This document shows positions 1-9,860 of a stretch of 64,000 nt of DNA, piece by piece; position 1 is the first letter of the stretch; each line of letters starts with the position of its first letter. The DNA lies in contig JADJSV010000002.1 in the NCBI GenBank assembly GCA_016711505.1, positions 1 to 64,000 of the forward strand, written 5' to 3'. Made by a program: the position numbers and the translations under genes. Source of the stretch: Bacteroidota bacterium. GTDB taxonomy: Bacteria; Bacteroidota; Bacteroidia; AKYH767-A; 2013-40CM-41-45. A model generated the notes under the pieces. The model was given only the letters and a program-made list of their open reading frames with translations. It was not told the DNA's origin and searched no databases.

Positions 1-6
1 AACATC

Positions 7-428
7 ATGTTCGAAAATCTCTCAACCTCGTAAAAAGAACACGCCGGCTCTGCAATCGTAGACAATCCTGCAATTCCCAATCAGCAATGATGCTGCAATA
101 AAAGAAGCTACCACAGGAATAATGGACCAATTGAAGTCGACCGTTGCCAGTGGTGGAATAAGTCAACTTACATCGTATGTTCAGCGGAGGAAATACAGCA
201 AACAATCCAATGATGAAACATCAGTGCAAGCGTTGCAAAAAATCTTGCATCGAAATTTGGCATCAGTCCTGAACAGGCAAATAGCATCGTACAATCTCTA
301 ATTCCAAAAGTAATGGGCGCCTTCGTTTCCAAAAACAAACGATCCCAATGATAAAAAGTTTTGATTTGAAAGATATCGTTGGTTCTCTTTTCAGGCGGAA
401 AGGTGTTGATGATCTGATGGGTGGTTGA
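7..428 (+). pseudogene. DUF937-like small protein, frameshifted
   Basis: Reading across frames gives one continuous protein of about 140 residues: it begins MFENL, continues with segments such as AIVDNPAIPNQ, DQLKSTVASGGISQL, GISPEQANSIVQSLIPKV and FDLKDIVGSL, and ends at the TGA of 426-428. This pattern of short helices with glycine-rich linkers resembles DUF937/YidB-like proteins of unknown function. At least five single-base insertions or deletions break the frame over 420 bases, so no intact product is encoded as written. The density of indels is as compatible with poor base calling as with gene decay. The family assignment is by recognition only and is moderately certain. Confidence 0.5.
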
Positions 429-444
429 AGAAGATGTTTTAAAA

Positions 445-512
445 GAGGTCAAGGTCAAGGTCAGAGGTCACGCTGTTTTGCCCAAGCACCGTGACCTCCT
501 GACCTTTGACCT
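445..512. repeat. AGGTCA inverted repeat, terminator-like hairpin
   Basis: The left arm (445-472) is three or four copies of AGGTCA ending in AGGTCACG. The right arm (489-512) is the reverse complement, CGTGACCTCCTGACC followed by TTTGACCT. The two arms can pair over roughly 20 bp around a 16-base loop. It lies between the convergent genes at 7-428 and 517-737, so a bidirectional terminator is a plausible role. The same AGGTCA units recur near 29.16 and 30.2 kb. Confidence 0.6.
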
Positions 513-516
513 AGTT

Positions 517-737
517 TCAATCCACCATCTCCCACTTCCCCTCCGGCCCAATAGTATAAGCCAATCCATTGCTCATAGTAAAAATTTCTTTTCCTGTAAG
601 AGGATCCGTATGATTTGATTTTTCGTAGATGGTAATACCATTGTTCTCCCGACTGAGGTAATTTAGTAAAGCGGGCATAGTTGAGCGATATCGTGCAACC
701 ATTGTCCGTCTTCTTCTTTTACAAATGCCTGGCTCAT
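517..737 (-). pseudogene. small conserved Bacteroidota protein, one frameshift
   Basis: The minus strand from the ATG at 735-737 reads MSQAFVKEEDGQWLHDIA, then shifts frame near 690 and continues as TMPALLNYLSRENNGITIYE to LAYTIGPEGKWEMVD. Restoring one C near the shift yields a protein of about 73 residues. MSQAFVKE and NYLSRENNGI match, as I remember it, a small uncharacterised protein common in Bacteroidota. No membrane segment or signal peptide is present. The function is unknown. As for its neighbours, the single-base break may be a sequencing error. Confidence 0.5.
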
Positions 738-772
738 GTTTTTGTTTTTAAAGTATAAATTTAAAAGATAGT

Positions 773-1717
773 ATGCAAAATCAATCCATCGATTGTTAAT
801 TCTATTCATCATCTTTTCTCATGGTGTAAACGGACAAAATATCGATAATGTGACCTCACTTCGTGAAATCGGATCTGATAAAGGGGGTGAGGTTTTATTA
901 CGACAATGACTTTTTACGGCCCAGGATTATTATTACACACAAGGTATTAACCTCGAATTTCAATCACCCGGATTAAAAATAATCCTTTGAATTTTCTACT
1001 GGTAAAGGTTCATCCTTGCAAAGGGTATATGGTTTATCGATAGAGCATAATGTTTTTACGCCTTCTTCCATTCGTCATGATGAGATACTTTATGGCGATC
1101 ATCCGTTCTCTGCATTTTTGCTTTTGAAATCTTACGTAAGATCATACGATTCCAAATCCGGAAGCGTAGTGAGTTCATCCATTTCTTTGGGTTTTATTGG
1201 TCCGGCGGCATTTGGCAAAGAGATGCAGACTTCTATACATACGTGGCTGGAGAATCTTTTACCTTTAGGTTGGGATCATCAGATCAGGAATGATTTTCTT
1301 TTGAACTACCAGTTGAATTATGAAAGAATGATCATTAAGGTTCCGGAAAATTTCACTTTGCAGGAGTTGGGACTGTTAATGCAGGTACATTGCGTGATGA
1401 TGTTGCAGCCGGTCTGCAAATTAAATCAGGAAAGTTCTATGAAACTTCTGATAAAAAATCCACTATATTTTTGTTTGGAAAAAGTACTCTAAATTGTAAT
1501 TTTTGCAATTCAACTTTGAGCAGTGGAATTTTCAATAAAAAAGCGAATATGTACTTTCTTCAGAAGAGATAAATTTATTTAAAGTGCAACATACCCTGGG
1601 AATTAATATCAAGATCAGAAAGTGGTTCTGGAATATTTTCAGTCTTATGTTTCGAAGGAGTTCATATCAGGATTAAGTCACAGGTTTGGGGGAATATCGA
1701 TTGGCTATTGTTTCTGA
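773..1717 (+). pseudogene. LpxR-like lipid A 3'-O-deacylase (DUF2219), frameshifted
   Basis: After the ATG at 773 a signal peptide can be read (KSIHRLLILFIIFSHGVNGQ), then FRFYYDNDFFTAQDYYYTQGI in shifting frames, then a long open stretch (1016-1492) with NVFTPSSIRHDEILYGDHPF, GFIGPAAFGKEMQTSIHTWL and GWDHQIRNDFLLNY. The end is GGISIGYCF before the TGA at 1715-1717. The order TPS..DRPFA-like motif, GPAA..Q..H, GWDxQ is that of the LpxR outer-membrane lipid A deacylase family, a 12-stranded barrel that removes the 3'-acyloxyacyl chain of lipid A. Several one-base indels interrupt it at both ends. The family call is fairly sure; intactness is not. Confidence 0.6.
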
Positions 1718-1760
1718 TCAACCTTGATTGCACTTGTGCTTCTAAATGTTGCTGCTTAAT

Positions 1761-1950
1761 TTAACACTAAGATCACTAAGTTTTTGGCACAAGAGCATAA
1801 GTGAAGTTTCAATTATGTGTTCTTGTGACGAATTTTAGTGAACTTTGTGTTTATTTTTCAAACATACGAGATCACTAAAGTCAGCACAAGAGCACATCAG
1901 GTTGATTTAAGGGTAGCATCAGTGTTCTTGTGACAAATTTTAGTGAACTC
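1761..1950. repeat. AACACTAAG-family hairpins, two in tandem
   Basis: TTAACACTAAGATCACTAAG with a following GCACAAGAGCA (1761-1797) pairs with TGTTCTTGTGACGAATTTTA (from 1819). A second, similar pair runs from about 1868 to 1950. Related inverted repeats occur at 7754-7958, 23049-23132 and 56177-56249, always between genes. It lies downstream of the lpxR-like gene. Confidence 0.6.
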
Positions 1951-2003
1951 CAATGAAAGAATTTATCCAAATTATTTAAAATTTATTATTTGATGGTGTC
2001 TTG

Positions 2004-2062
2004 TTAATTGCCGGAAAAAAACATGGCCCAGGCCTCGTGTGAAGCGTTTTTCTGGCAATTAA
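2004..2062. repeat. hairpin beyond the 3' end of the IS110 transposase
   Basis: TTAATTGCCGGAAAAA (2004-2019) pairs with TTTTTCTGGCAATTAA (2047-2062) with one G-T or mismatch position, enclosing a GC-rich 27-base loop. It lies about 200 bases beyond the transposase stop. It could mark the element end or be part of a structured RNA. IS110-family elements carry a bridge RNA in one non-coding end, but I cannot assign one here with confidence. Confidence 0.4.
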
Positions 2063-2257
2063 TAAGATCAACAATCCATACCTAATTAGGTAAACTCCAA
2101 TAAGCAGTCATCGTTTTGAAGCTGCAAGCATTTATTAATTGTAATAATAAAGGCCGCCTACTTGTGTGAGCAGTCTTCCATGAAGGCGCTGCAGTTCACT
2201 AATTGCGGTCACTTTATTTTGGATTGATCTGATTGTAATTTTATAATATATGGTCGC

Positions 2258-3295
2258 TTAAATTTTAATGTATAATAGATTCTTACCAATAATTTTCTTG
2301 CAACCCTTTACTATTATTTTCCTGTTACTTTTTTTTCCAACATGTCTTTTGTAATACTCAATTAATTCGGGATCTTCTAACTGCAGTCAGGCAGCTTCAA
2401 TTATATACGAACGTAGAACTGATTGACATCGTTTGGTTAGTCCTCGTACTCTTAATTTGTCTCCTGATTGATATATGTTGAGTACTAATCCCATGTAACT
2501 ACAGAATTCATCTACTCTCTTAAATCTATTGACATCTCCTATTTCGCATAGTAAAGCGATAGAAACAATCTTGCCTATGCCGAGAATAGTGTTCAATAAT
2601 TTATAATTCTCCTTAGTGATTAGTTTGCACGTAGGATAACAATTGTTTTACTACTACTAAATATTCTTGCTGCAAAAGTCCAATCGACGTAACATGGAAC
2701 CAAGACTTAGGCGATTAGTATTTGTATCCATTGGTATTGCTTGCAACCATTTTCTAAACGAAAGACTCCAATTTCCATTCTCGTATTCCTTTTCGATTTG
2801 AGTCCCGTTAAAAAAAAGAAGAGAACGAATATTGTTTTTTACAACCCTCAATTGTTTTACTAATTTATTTCGCTGACGAAACAAGTTTCGAAATCCTTGT
2901 TGTGCTCTGTCTGGTTGAAAGATTCCCTGTACTTCACCTTTGCTTAATTCGCGGGCTATTTTCCTGCAATCAACACGATCGGTTTTTCTTTGGGTGTCTT
3001 TATCGCTTCCGGGAATATCAACTGCATTTAATACCAAGCATTCAAAACCATACGATTTTAACTGTTCACTGATCCAGTAACCGCAGAAACCGGCTTCGTA
3101 AGCACATATAACTTGATAACTTGAAAAATTCTTTTGGATGTAATCGTACAAAATCTCAGGATTTGGTGGCTGAGTAAAGGTTTTGTGTTCAAATTCCTCC
3201 GTCCGCATACAAACTGACCATTGATTTTTGTGTACATCTAATCCAACATACAATTGATTGACTTTCTCAGAGAACATTTCTACATTTGTTTTCAT
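2258..3295 (-). pseudogene. IS110-family transposase, interrupted
   Basis: The N-terminal part (2657-3295) has the RuvC-like DEDD domain of IS110 transposases: YVGLDVHK (D20), CAYEAGF (E67) and KTDRVDCRKIA (D106, D109). The C-terminal part (2387-2596) is the Transposase_20 domain with GIGKIVSIALLCEIGD, F..FCSYMGL, the QSGDK serine region and LRSYIIEAA. After EAA an in-frame TGA stands where the family has Trp (EAAW), and reading on gives LEDPELIEYYKRHVGKK to a TAA at 2258-2260. The total of about 345 codons is the usual family length. A frameshift near 2600-2650 separates the two parts. IS110 enzymes recombine DNA under guidance of a bridge RNA and leave no terminal inverted repeats, which fits their absence here. 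As written the enzyme is dead. Confidence 0.8.
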
Positions 3296-3411
3296 AGCGT
3301 TGAGTTTATAAGTTTACAGCATTCAAGGTAGTACTTGAAAAGACTGTTTAAAAACCCTTTGGGTTCTCAACGTTTTTCTTTGCATAGATACTTGTGTTTG
3401 AAAAAAAGAGT

Positions 3412-3942
3412 TTATTTTTTTGCAACTAATTTCGAAATAACCATGAGCATGATCGATGGAATCCAGATATAAACAAACTCACTTTTCAATACTCTGATTC
3501 CCCATTCACTAAAAAAGCTATGGACGTTTACAGGTGAAACCTGTACAGGACGCCATGGAAAGAAATATCTGTTATTATCAAATGGAGAAAAGAAAGCAAC
3601 TCCCAGTCCGCCGTTAGTAATTGCATCTAAAACTCCATGAGAAACGGTTGCAATAAAAAAGAAGACAACCAAGGTGTACCACGATCTTGAAAAATATTTT
3701 TCCGACCGGAAGAATAAAGTTGTGATCAGAAGTGAAAAGATAAGTGCAAATGGTATTGAATGAATAAATCCACGATGGCCCCAGAAAGATTCATAAGGGA
3801 TTCCAAAATAAAAGCTCAATACATCGATGTCCGGAAAAATTGAGCAAAGCATTCCGAGTACTGCAATTTTGATTGAGTACTTTTTTAGTGTTGATTTGCC
3901 GATTGCAAAAGCTGCAAAGGCGTGAGAGAAGGCAGAGGCCAT
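3412..3942 (-). CDS. YdjM/DUF457-type membrane metal-dependent hydrolase
   Basis: This is a 176-residue polytopic membrane protein. It has an N-terminal SHAFAAFAIG, a SIFPDIDVLSF motif after the second hydrophobic stretch, WGHRGFIHSIPFALIF and a later VSHGVLDAI. The order H, PDxD, HRGxxHS, HxxLD is the metal-ligand pattern of the YdjM/LexA-binding or DUF457 family of membrane-bound putative hydrolases. Four or five membrane helices can be seen. Its substrate is unknown. It is the last gene of a minus-strand run with the two GT-C-like proteins upstream (98 bp gap), so it may act in the same envelope or glycan pathway, but that is inference. Confidence 0.8.
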   Translation of the reverse strand: MASAFSHAFAAFAIGKSTLKKYSIKIAVLGMLCSIFPDIDVLSFYFGIPYESFWGHRGFIHSIPFALIFSLLITTLFFRSEKYFSRSWYTLVVFFFIATVSHGVLDAITNGGLGVAFFSPFDNNRYFFPWRPVQVSPVNVHSFFSEWGIRVLKSEFVYIWIPSIMLMVISKLVAKK

Positions 3943-4040
3943 CTGATAATTAGTTTAGTACTTGTAAATATTGTCAGAAGAAAAAAATAGTTGACAAGAA
4001 AGAGGGGTATCTGTGCTGCATTTTATTTTCTCTTGTCAGG

Positions 4041-5824
4041 CTATTTTGTCTTCAGCAAATGAAACTTTTCAGAATCTCCGATTGTATCGCTTTTTGCAAT
4101 GAGTTGGAATGAATTTTCCGAAACAGAAATATATTTTCCATTTGATGCCTTTAAAGCGAATGAATTTGTATCGACTTTTATAAGTGAAAAAGTTTCCCAT
4201 ATTAACATTGAAAATTCCTCTGCTCTGATTTCACCATTTTTGTATAGATTAGCTGAAATATACATATGATTTTGTGCAGAGATAGCACATAGATCATTTT
4301 GAAGTTTTTTAAATACAAAGATCTCCTTTTCACCAGGTCTCGAATTTTCGGCCAACAATTCGATCTTGTTTTCATCTGAACTCAATGTGAGATATCTTCC
4401 AGATTGTGATTGAATGTAAACCGAATCTTCACTCAGAAAGGAAGGATATACAGGTGAAGGTTCATATATACTATTCCGGCCAAGAACAGCTTCGCGGGCA
4501 TCGATTTGTGTTGCAAGCTCATCGTACTCGGGTTTATAAGTTGTTTTTCCAAAGATCTTGAAATAAAGTTTTCTGTTGATCCCATCATATCGGAGAATTC
4601 TTTTTCGTATTGGTATGTCTGGAAAATATTCAGCACGACAAAAAAGATGGCTGATGAGAAGAATAAAATACGTACTAATCTCTTTTTGTTTCTGAAGTAG
4701 TTTACTGTAGATGCCAGTGGTAAAGCCATAATTGCATAACTATCGATCATACTTCTCATGCCGAAAGCTCCGCCATACCACCAACACCACCAGGAAAAAG
4801 TGATGTAGATATTCAGGAGAATAAATAGCCAGATTCCTGTCTGAATTTTTTTCAATTCATCTTTCAGTAAAAACAGACCGGCAAATGCAAAAAGCATCAT
4901 TGGAGTGTAAAGCAGCCAGCCTTTTCTGAAACTGAAAAGTCCTTCTATAATTCGAGGTTGCGTAAAATAGAATCTTTCATTGTTGTAAGAATAGTATATA
5001 AAATGGCCTGTTGCAATTTTCCAATAAATAAATTGAGGAAGCCAGACTAGAAAGGCAGAAAAAATTATCAGTACGATCATAAAAAAGTTTTTTCTTAAAA
5101 AAGCCGCACGCGACCTTAAATCTTTCAGACCGGTTACGCCGTAAAGCGCAAAGAGTAATACAATGATAATGTCAGATGGCCGGATCAAAGAAATCAAGCC
5201 TGATGTAAGGCCAATTAAAAGGGAATTTTTTATTGTTGGAGTATGATTCCATTGTGTTGTATAGTAAAAGAAAATGGCGATCAGACAAAACAAATAAACA
5301 TGTGGCATTGGCGCTGATTGTGAAGCGTAGCATAAAATATTCGTTCCTATTCCCAGAAACAAAATGGTAATGGCTATCGTTGAATCTGAAAATAAATAGT
5401 GTTGAAGAATTTTTTTCATGTAGTACATTCCCAGCAGTAAATAAAAAATAGTGCTCAACAAAAGGAGTGTTGTATATGGTTGCGAATATCCGTCAGCCGG
5501 ATAGCCAAATGTTTGAGCTATTAGGTGAGCTAAAAAGAAAAACGGGGAGTAGAGGATAGACAATCCCATTGTCATTTTAATAACACTTTTTCCTTCGGGT
5601 GTCGGAACTGTCCAGATAACACAGTCTTTAGTTTCTTCAGTGCCATAGTGTTTTTCTGCCCGGATGTCATCATAAATAAATATCAAAGGAAGATATTCGT
5701 AATATGTTACAATATCGTACTTGATTACATCTTTGGTTTTCTGGAATCTATCAAAGCTGAAATTGATGATAAAGCAAGCGATCACGCTGACAAGAATTGC
5801 ATATGACGAAATACTGGATTTCAC
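4041..5824 (-). CDS. GT-C-like polytopic membrane protein with fascin-like beta-trefoil tail, frameshifted
   Basis: The first part (4433-5824) has about ten membrane helices and resembles GT-C glycosyltransferases that use lipid-linked sugars: an acidic loop after helix 1 (IKYDIVTYYEYLPL) and a paired WWCWWYGGAFGMRSMID. The frame is lost near 4585. The alternative frame continues GINRKLYFKIFGKT, aligning with the paralogue's KQKYWTIFLE, and runs without stop to 4041. The last 120 residues show three repeats with the fascin-like signature: VYIQSQSGRYLTL, HMYISANLYKNGEIRA and ALKASNGKYISV followed by IGDSEKFHL. This gives about 590 residues in total. The trefoil is probably periplasmic and may bind carbohydrate. 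One missing or extra base near GATGGG explains the break. Enzymatic function is inferred from topology only. Confidence 0.6.
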
Positions 5825-5948
5825 TGTTACTGGTTTTTAAAATGGAAATCATAATGCGAATCTTAAACAAGAGACAAAGAGTTTACGTTTAACTCTTGTC
5901 GTCGGTGTTTAAATACTAAAATAAGTATTACTTTAAAACTTTTTTTTG

Positions 5949-7672
5949 TCAGTATTTATAATTTATGTAACTAATTTTTAAATCCTTCAATTCAGCAATT
6001 TCCTCTTTCGTAAAGACTTTTAACGATACTCTTTTGTTTTCAGCTGTCATTGTTGGTACTTCGTAATTGAAAACTCCTGTTTGCTCTGTATTTAAACCTT
6101 TTTCCTGAAAGTGAGTTAAGGGAACACTATGGCTATAAGCTATTTCACCACTAATCGTGTCCTTAACAGTTAGCTCAATGGAAGCATCTTCCTTCGGAGA
6201 AAAATTGTTTTTAAAACTGACCTGAATGATATTTGTTTTTTCGAAATCAAGGATCTGTGCTGCATTCTGAAAATATACTTCCACAGATGAATTGGATTTT
6301 GCCCGTTTGTCTCCGGTGGCTGATGTGTACAGTTGTTTAGTTTTCTCCTCTGAAAAAACAAATTCCTTTTTCCATACCATTCCATTGAATTGATGCTTTG
6401 TTTCCAAAAAGATCGTCCAGTATTTTTGTTTATCCATACTATCCCAATGAAGGATCTGCTTTTTATACTGAAGAGTCTGGATCAGATTCACCGGTATTGT
6501 GAGCAGTAACAATAGCACTGCCGGAATTATCACAAGTCGTTTTTTTGATTCGAGTAAAACTGCAAGTAAGATGCAGAACACTGTGTAAAAATCGATATAC
6601 GCTCTTAATCCGTAGCTCATACCATAAAACCAGCTCCACCATGAAGAGAGTACATAAGTTAAAAAAAGAAAGAAAGCAGACCAGGTAATGAGTAAATAAT
6701 ATTTTTTCTTCTTTATATAAATGAACAATGCAAACAGCGACAAAAAAAGCACGGGTGTATAAATGAATAACCCTTTTCTGTAGCTGAATAAAATATCCAT
6801 GAAAGCAGGCTCGAGAAAATTAAAGGACTCTGATTGATAAGAGTAAACTAACCATTCTCCCGTCTGCCAATGCCAGAAATAAAGTTGAATTGATACAACG
6901 ATTAAAAATAATATTAAACCTTTGAATGTAAACCACAGATCTTTGAAGAGTCGCATAAAAAACCTTTGAGCTCTTCAGGTGAGCCTGCGAGAAAAAGGAT
7001 AAAGAAAAGTATAAGAATATTCAATTGGCGAAGAATAAAAATCAATCCGAAAAACAAACATGCCCACAGAAAGTGACTTTGCTTTTTATCGGTAAAATAT
7101 GCTTTCACAAAATACAAGAATGCAGTAATCGCAAAAAATGAATACACGTGACTAAATGAGGGGTCGTAATAAATGTAATTGATTATTGAGGTTGAAAAAA
7201 CAACCAGACATTGGATCAGAAAAATATTCGTTCGCGATGTATTATAAAGTAGTAAGAGCTTTCGTAAGAAAACCAGGGCCAACAACAGATAAACGACTGC
7301 AGCATAAAAAACTGCTCTCTGATATGGTAATGTGAATCCATCGTTTGAAAATCCCTGTATGGGTGCAGTTAAATGGGCATAGACAAAAAACGGCAACATT
7401 AATGTCGCAGTTCCGCAAGGATATTTATTTAATTTATGGTCTTTATAAGAAATGTAAACCCCATTATTCCGGATCCGTTCAGAGGCGATAGAGTCTGTGG
7501 CTTTGGGCAGATCGCCATAGATCATTAAAGCAGGAAGGTAGTCGTAGTATCCATCTCCATCCGATTTTATGACCTTTGATTCATTTCCAAAATAATTATT
7601 GATAGATAATATAAGCGCAAAAATAATTAAGCCTTCGGGTAAAAGTCTTTTTAGTCTGTTTAGTAGATTCAA
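5949..7672 (-). CDS. GT-C-like polytopic membrane protein, one frameshift
   Basis: The N-terminal 252 residues (6914-7672) begin with one helix and then KSDGDGYYDYLPALMIYGDL, an acidic loop like that of GT-C enzymes, followed by several helices. The second segment (5949-6956) continues with LFKDLWFTFKGLILFLIV, more helices, a SWWSWFYGMSYGLRAYIDFY motif and a C-terminal soluble domain of about 150 residues rich in predicted beta strands. The two open frames overlap in a run of six T (about 6955-6960); adding one T restores one protein of about 573 residues. It is a paralogue of the downstream gene at 4041-5824, sharing helix order and the SWW..W.YG motif, but its tail is not a trefoil. The pair is probably co-transcribed. 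The sugar and acceptor are unknown. Confidence 0.6.
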
Positions 7673-7753
7673 GTGATCGGTAGTTAGAGATTGTTCATGT
7701 AGGCTGCGAATATATTTAATCTTCCGGGGTTTTAATATAGTTTGCGAGAAGGA

Positions 7754-7958
7754 ATTTTAACACTAAGACCACTAAGTTTTCAGCACAAGATCACAAAAGG
7801 CATATTGATTATGTGGAAACATGTTCTTGCGGCAACTTTTATTTCGCAAATATGCTTGAGATTTATTGGTATAATCACTAAAGTTTGTCACAATGGCATT
7901 TATAAGTGAAACGCCATTAGTGCTCTTGTGCTGAAAACTTAGTGACCTTAGTGTTAAA
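7754..7958. repeat. AACACTAAG-family inverted repeat
   Basis: TTTTAACACTAAGACCACTA plus AGTTTTCAGCACAAGA on the left (7754-7790) is mirrored by TCTTGTGCTGAAAACTTAGT and GACCTTAGTGTTAAA on the right (7922-7957). A weaker inner pair lies between them. The right arm overlaps the stop codon (7954-7956) of the cysteine desulfurase gene, so the element borders that gene directly and may serve as its transcript end. Confidence 0.65.
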
Positions 7959-9084
7959 TCATTGTTTTAAATTCCGAGACAACTTTTTCAATCTCTTCCC
8001 CCGTAGTAAATCTTCCTAATGAAAACCTTATAGAAGCATATGCATCCTTTTCTTTCAGGCCCATTGCAGTTAGTACATGTGATGGTTCCGGTAATGCTGA
8101 AGAACATGCGCTTCCTGTTGCCATGGCAATATTCGGAAGAGCCTTTATAATTTCATCTGCTTTTTTTCCCGGGAAAGTCAGATTGGATGTGTTTGGTAAA
8201 CGGTGTTTGATATTACCATTGATCGATGCTCCTAGATCACAAAGTTCCTGTTCGAGGCGTGTTCTTAAAATTGAAATGGTTCCATTCATTTGCATAAATT
8301 CTTTTTTGGCCAGTTCGCAGGCTTTTGCAAAACCAACAATTCCCGGAACATTCAGTGTGCCGCTTCTGAGGTTGCGTTCATGTCCACCGCCATCGATCTG
8401 AGCGATGAGTGTAACACGTGGATTTTTCCTCCGCACATAAAGCATTCCTATTCCTTTCGGACCGTACATCTTATGAGCAGACAAACAAAGCAGATCAGCT
8501 TTCAATTCTGAAACATCGCTACGGATCTTTCCACCGGCCTGAGTTGCATCACAAAAAAGAATTGAATTTTTCGAATGAACGATGTCTGCAATCTGATCGA
8601 TGGGGAGAATTATTCCGGTCTCATTATTTGCAAGCATAGCGCAAACAAGAATGGTATCGTTGCGAATACTCCGATCTAAAACGTTAAGGTCGAGCATGCC
8701 ATCTTCAAGAACAGGAAGTACAGTGATCTCATGCCCAAGAGATTCAAGGTGTTTGCATGTATCCAGAACTGCTTTGTGTTCAGTGGCAAGTGTAATTATG
8801 TGTTTGCCTTTTGTAACATAGGCTTCAGCGACTCCTTTAATGGCAAGATTAATTGCTTCAGTAGAGCCTGAAGTAAAAACAATTTCATTTTCCTCTGCAC
8901 CGATATAATCTGCAATAACAGAACGGGAATTTTTTACAGCTTCATCAGCTATCCAGCCATATGCATGTGAACGGCTTGCTGCATTCCCGAAATGCTGATT
9001 GAAGAAAGGAAGCATTGCCTCCAGAACCTCAGGATCGACGGGGGTTGTTGAATTATTGTCAAGATAAACGATAGAATCCTTCAT
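7954..9084 (-). CDS. cysteine desulfurase (NifS/IscS type)
   Basis: This 376-residue class V aminotransferase-fold enzyme uses PLP to take sulfur from cysteine for Fe-S clusters and other thio-cofactors. The start reads YLDNNSTTPVDPEVLEAM. The PLP lysine is K205 in LSAHKMYGPKG, and the persulfide-forming cysteine is C327 in ATGSACSSALPEPSHVL. H103 in TEHKAVL stacks on PLP. The loop around C327 is followed directly by the active-site arginine in SIRFSLGRFT. Length and motifs are those of the IscS-like group rather than SufS. It is divergently arranged from the VIT transporter with 50 bp between starts. No iscU or suf genes are adjacent, so the scaffold it serves is elsewhere. Confidence 0.93.
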   Translation of the reverse strand: MKDSIVYLDNNSTTPVDPEVLEAMLPFFNQHFGNAASRSHAYGWIADEAVKNSRSVIADYIGAEENEIVFTSGSTEAINLAIKGVAEAYVTKGKHIITLATEHKAVLDTCKHLESLGHEITVLPVLEDGMLDLNVLDRSIRNDTILVCAMLANNETGIILPIDQIADIVHSKNSILFCDATQAGGKIRSDVSELKADLLCLSAHKMYGPKGIGMLYVRRKNPRVTLIAQIDGGGHERNLRSGTLNVPGIVGFAKACELAKKEFMQMNGTISILRTRLEQELCDLGASINGNIKHRLPNTSNLTFPGKKADEIIKALPNIAMATGSACSSALPEPSHVLTAMGLKEKDAYASIRFSLGRFTTGEEIEKVVSEFKTMI

Positions 9085-9134
9085 TGGAATGAAACAATTT
9101 TCTTTACTTTGAACATATTTTCAAGCTAAATTCA

Positions 9135-9857
9135 ATGCAAAGTACAACAACATCCCATCATCACCATCATCATAACGAAGAACATTTTGAGCAATCTGCC
9201 ACGGTCCGTGACGTAGTCATTGGAATGGCCGACGGATTAACAGTTCCGTTTGCATTAGCAGCAGGATTGAGTAGTGCTGTTGCCAGTAATGAGATTATCA
9301 TCACAGCAGGTTTTGCTGAGATCATTGCCGGATCAATTGCCATGGGATTAGGTGGTTACATGGCCGGAAAAACGGAGATTGAACACTATGATGCTGAATT
9401 GAAACGGGAATATTCAGAAGTTGAAACACATTATGAAGTAGAGCGCAAAGAAGTGAAAGATATTTTCGCAAGCTATGGACTTTCACCTGAATCACAGGAC
9501 ATCATCATGAATGAAATGGAGAAAGACAAAGACAAATGGGTCGACTTCATGATGAAATTTGAATTGGGATTAGAGAAACCGGATATTAACAGAGCCAGAA
9601 TGAGTGCACGGAACATCGGTGTAGCTTATATTGTCGGTGGAACTGTACCGCTGATGGCTTACATTTTCACAGACACGCCGAATCAAGGACTTATTTATTC
9701 ATCGATTATTACAGTGATCTGTTTATTGTTTTTCGGTTACTTCAAAAGCAAAGCAACAGGGCAGGACCCGAAGCAGGGAGCTTTCCGCACTACATTGATT
9801 GGTGTACTTGCAGCAGCAGCAGCATATTTTTTCGCTCACTTGTTTACAAATATTTGA
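9135..9857 (+). CDS. VIT1/CCC1-family iron/manganese transporter
   Basis: This 240-residue protein has the VIT family signature GMADGLTVPFALAAGLSSA in the first membrane helix, then GFAEIIAGSIAMGLGGYMAG, a cytosolic glutamate-rich metal-binding domain (residues about 75-150, EIEHYDAELKREYSEVE..EVERKEV), and three C-terminal helices. The family exports or sequesters Fe(II) or Mn(II) by proton antiport. The extreme N-terminus carries six consecutive histidines (H8-H13) followed by NEEH, a likely extra metal-binding tag native to this gene. The downstream cyclase gene starts 3 bp after the stop, indicating one transcript. Confidence 0.9.
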   Translation: MQSTTTSHHHHHHNEEHFEQSATVRDVVIGMADGLTVPFALAAGLSSAVASNEIIITAGFAEIIAGSIAMGLGGYMAGKTEIEHYDAELKREYSEVETHYEVERKEVKDIFASYGLSPESQDIIMNEMEKDKDKWVDFMMKFELGLEKPDINRARMSARNIGVAYIVGGTVPLMAYIFTDTPNQGLIYSSIITVICLLFFGYFKSKATGQDPKQGAFRTTLIGVLAAAAAYFFAHLFTNI

Positions 9858-9860
9858 TCT

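Noticed and set aside
421..618. Plus-strand 65-residue open frame
   Set aside because: It runs through the AGGTCA hairpin and antisense to the conserved small gene at 517-737.
2258..3295. TGA read as Trp (altered code)
   Set aside because: TGA ends many intact genes here (actD, korA, korB), and only this damaged gene has TGA at a Trp position.
6914..6956. Programmed frameshift in the GT-C gene
   Set aside because: The site is a plain T run without a stimulatory structure, and similar breaks occur in unrelated genes across the window, which points to a common technical or decay cause.
9135..9200. Hexahistidine as vector contamination
   Set aside because: It is inside a complete native gene with conserved sequence, neighbours and base use; no linker, protease site or vector sequence surrounds it.
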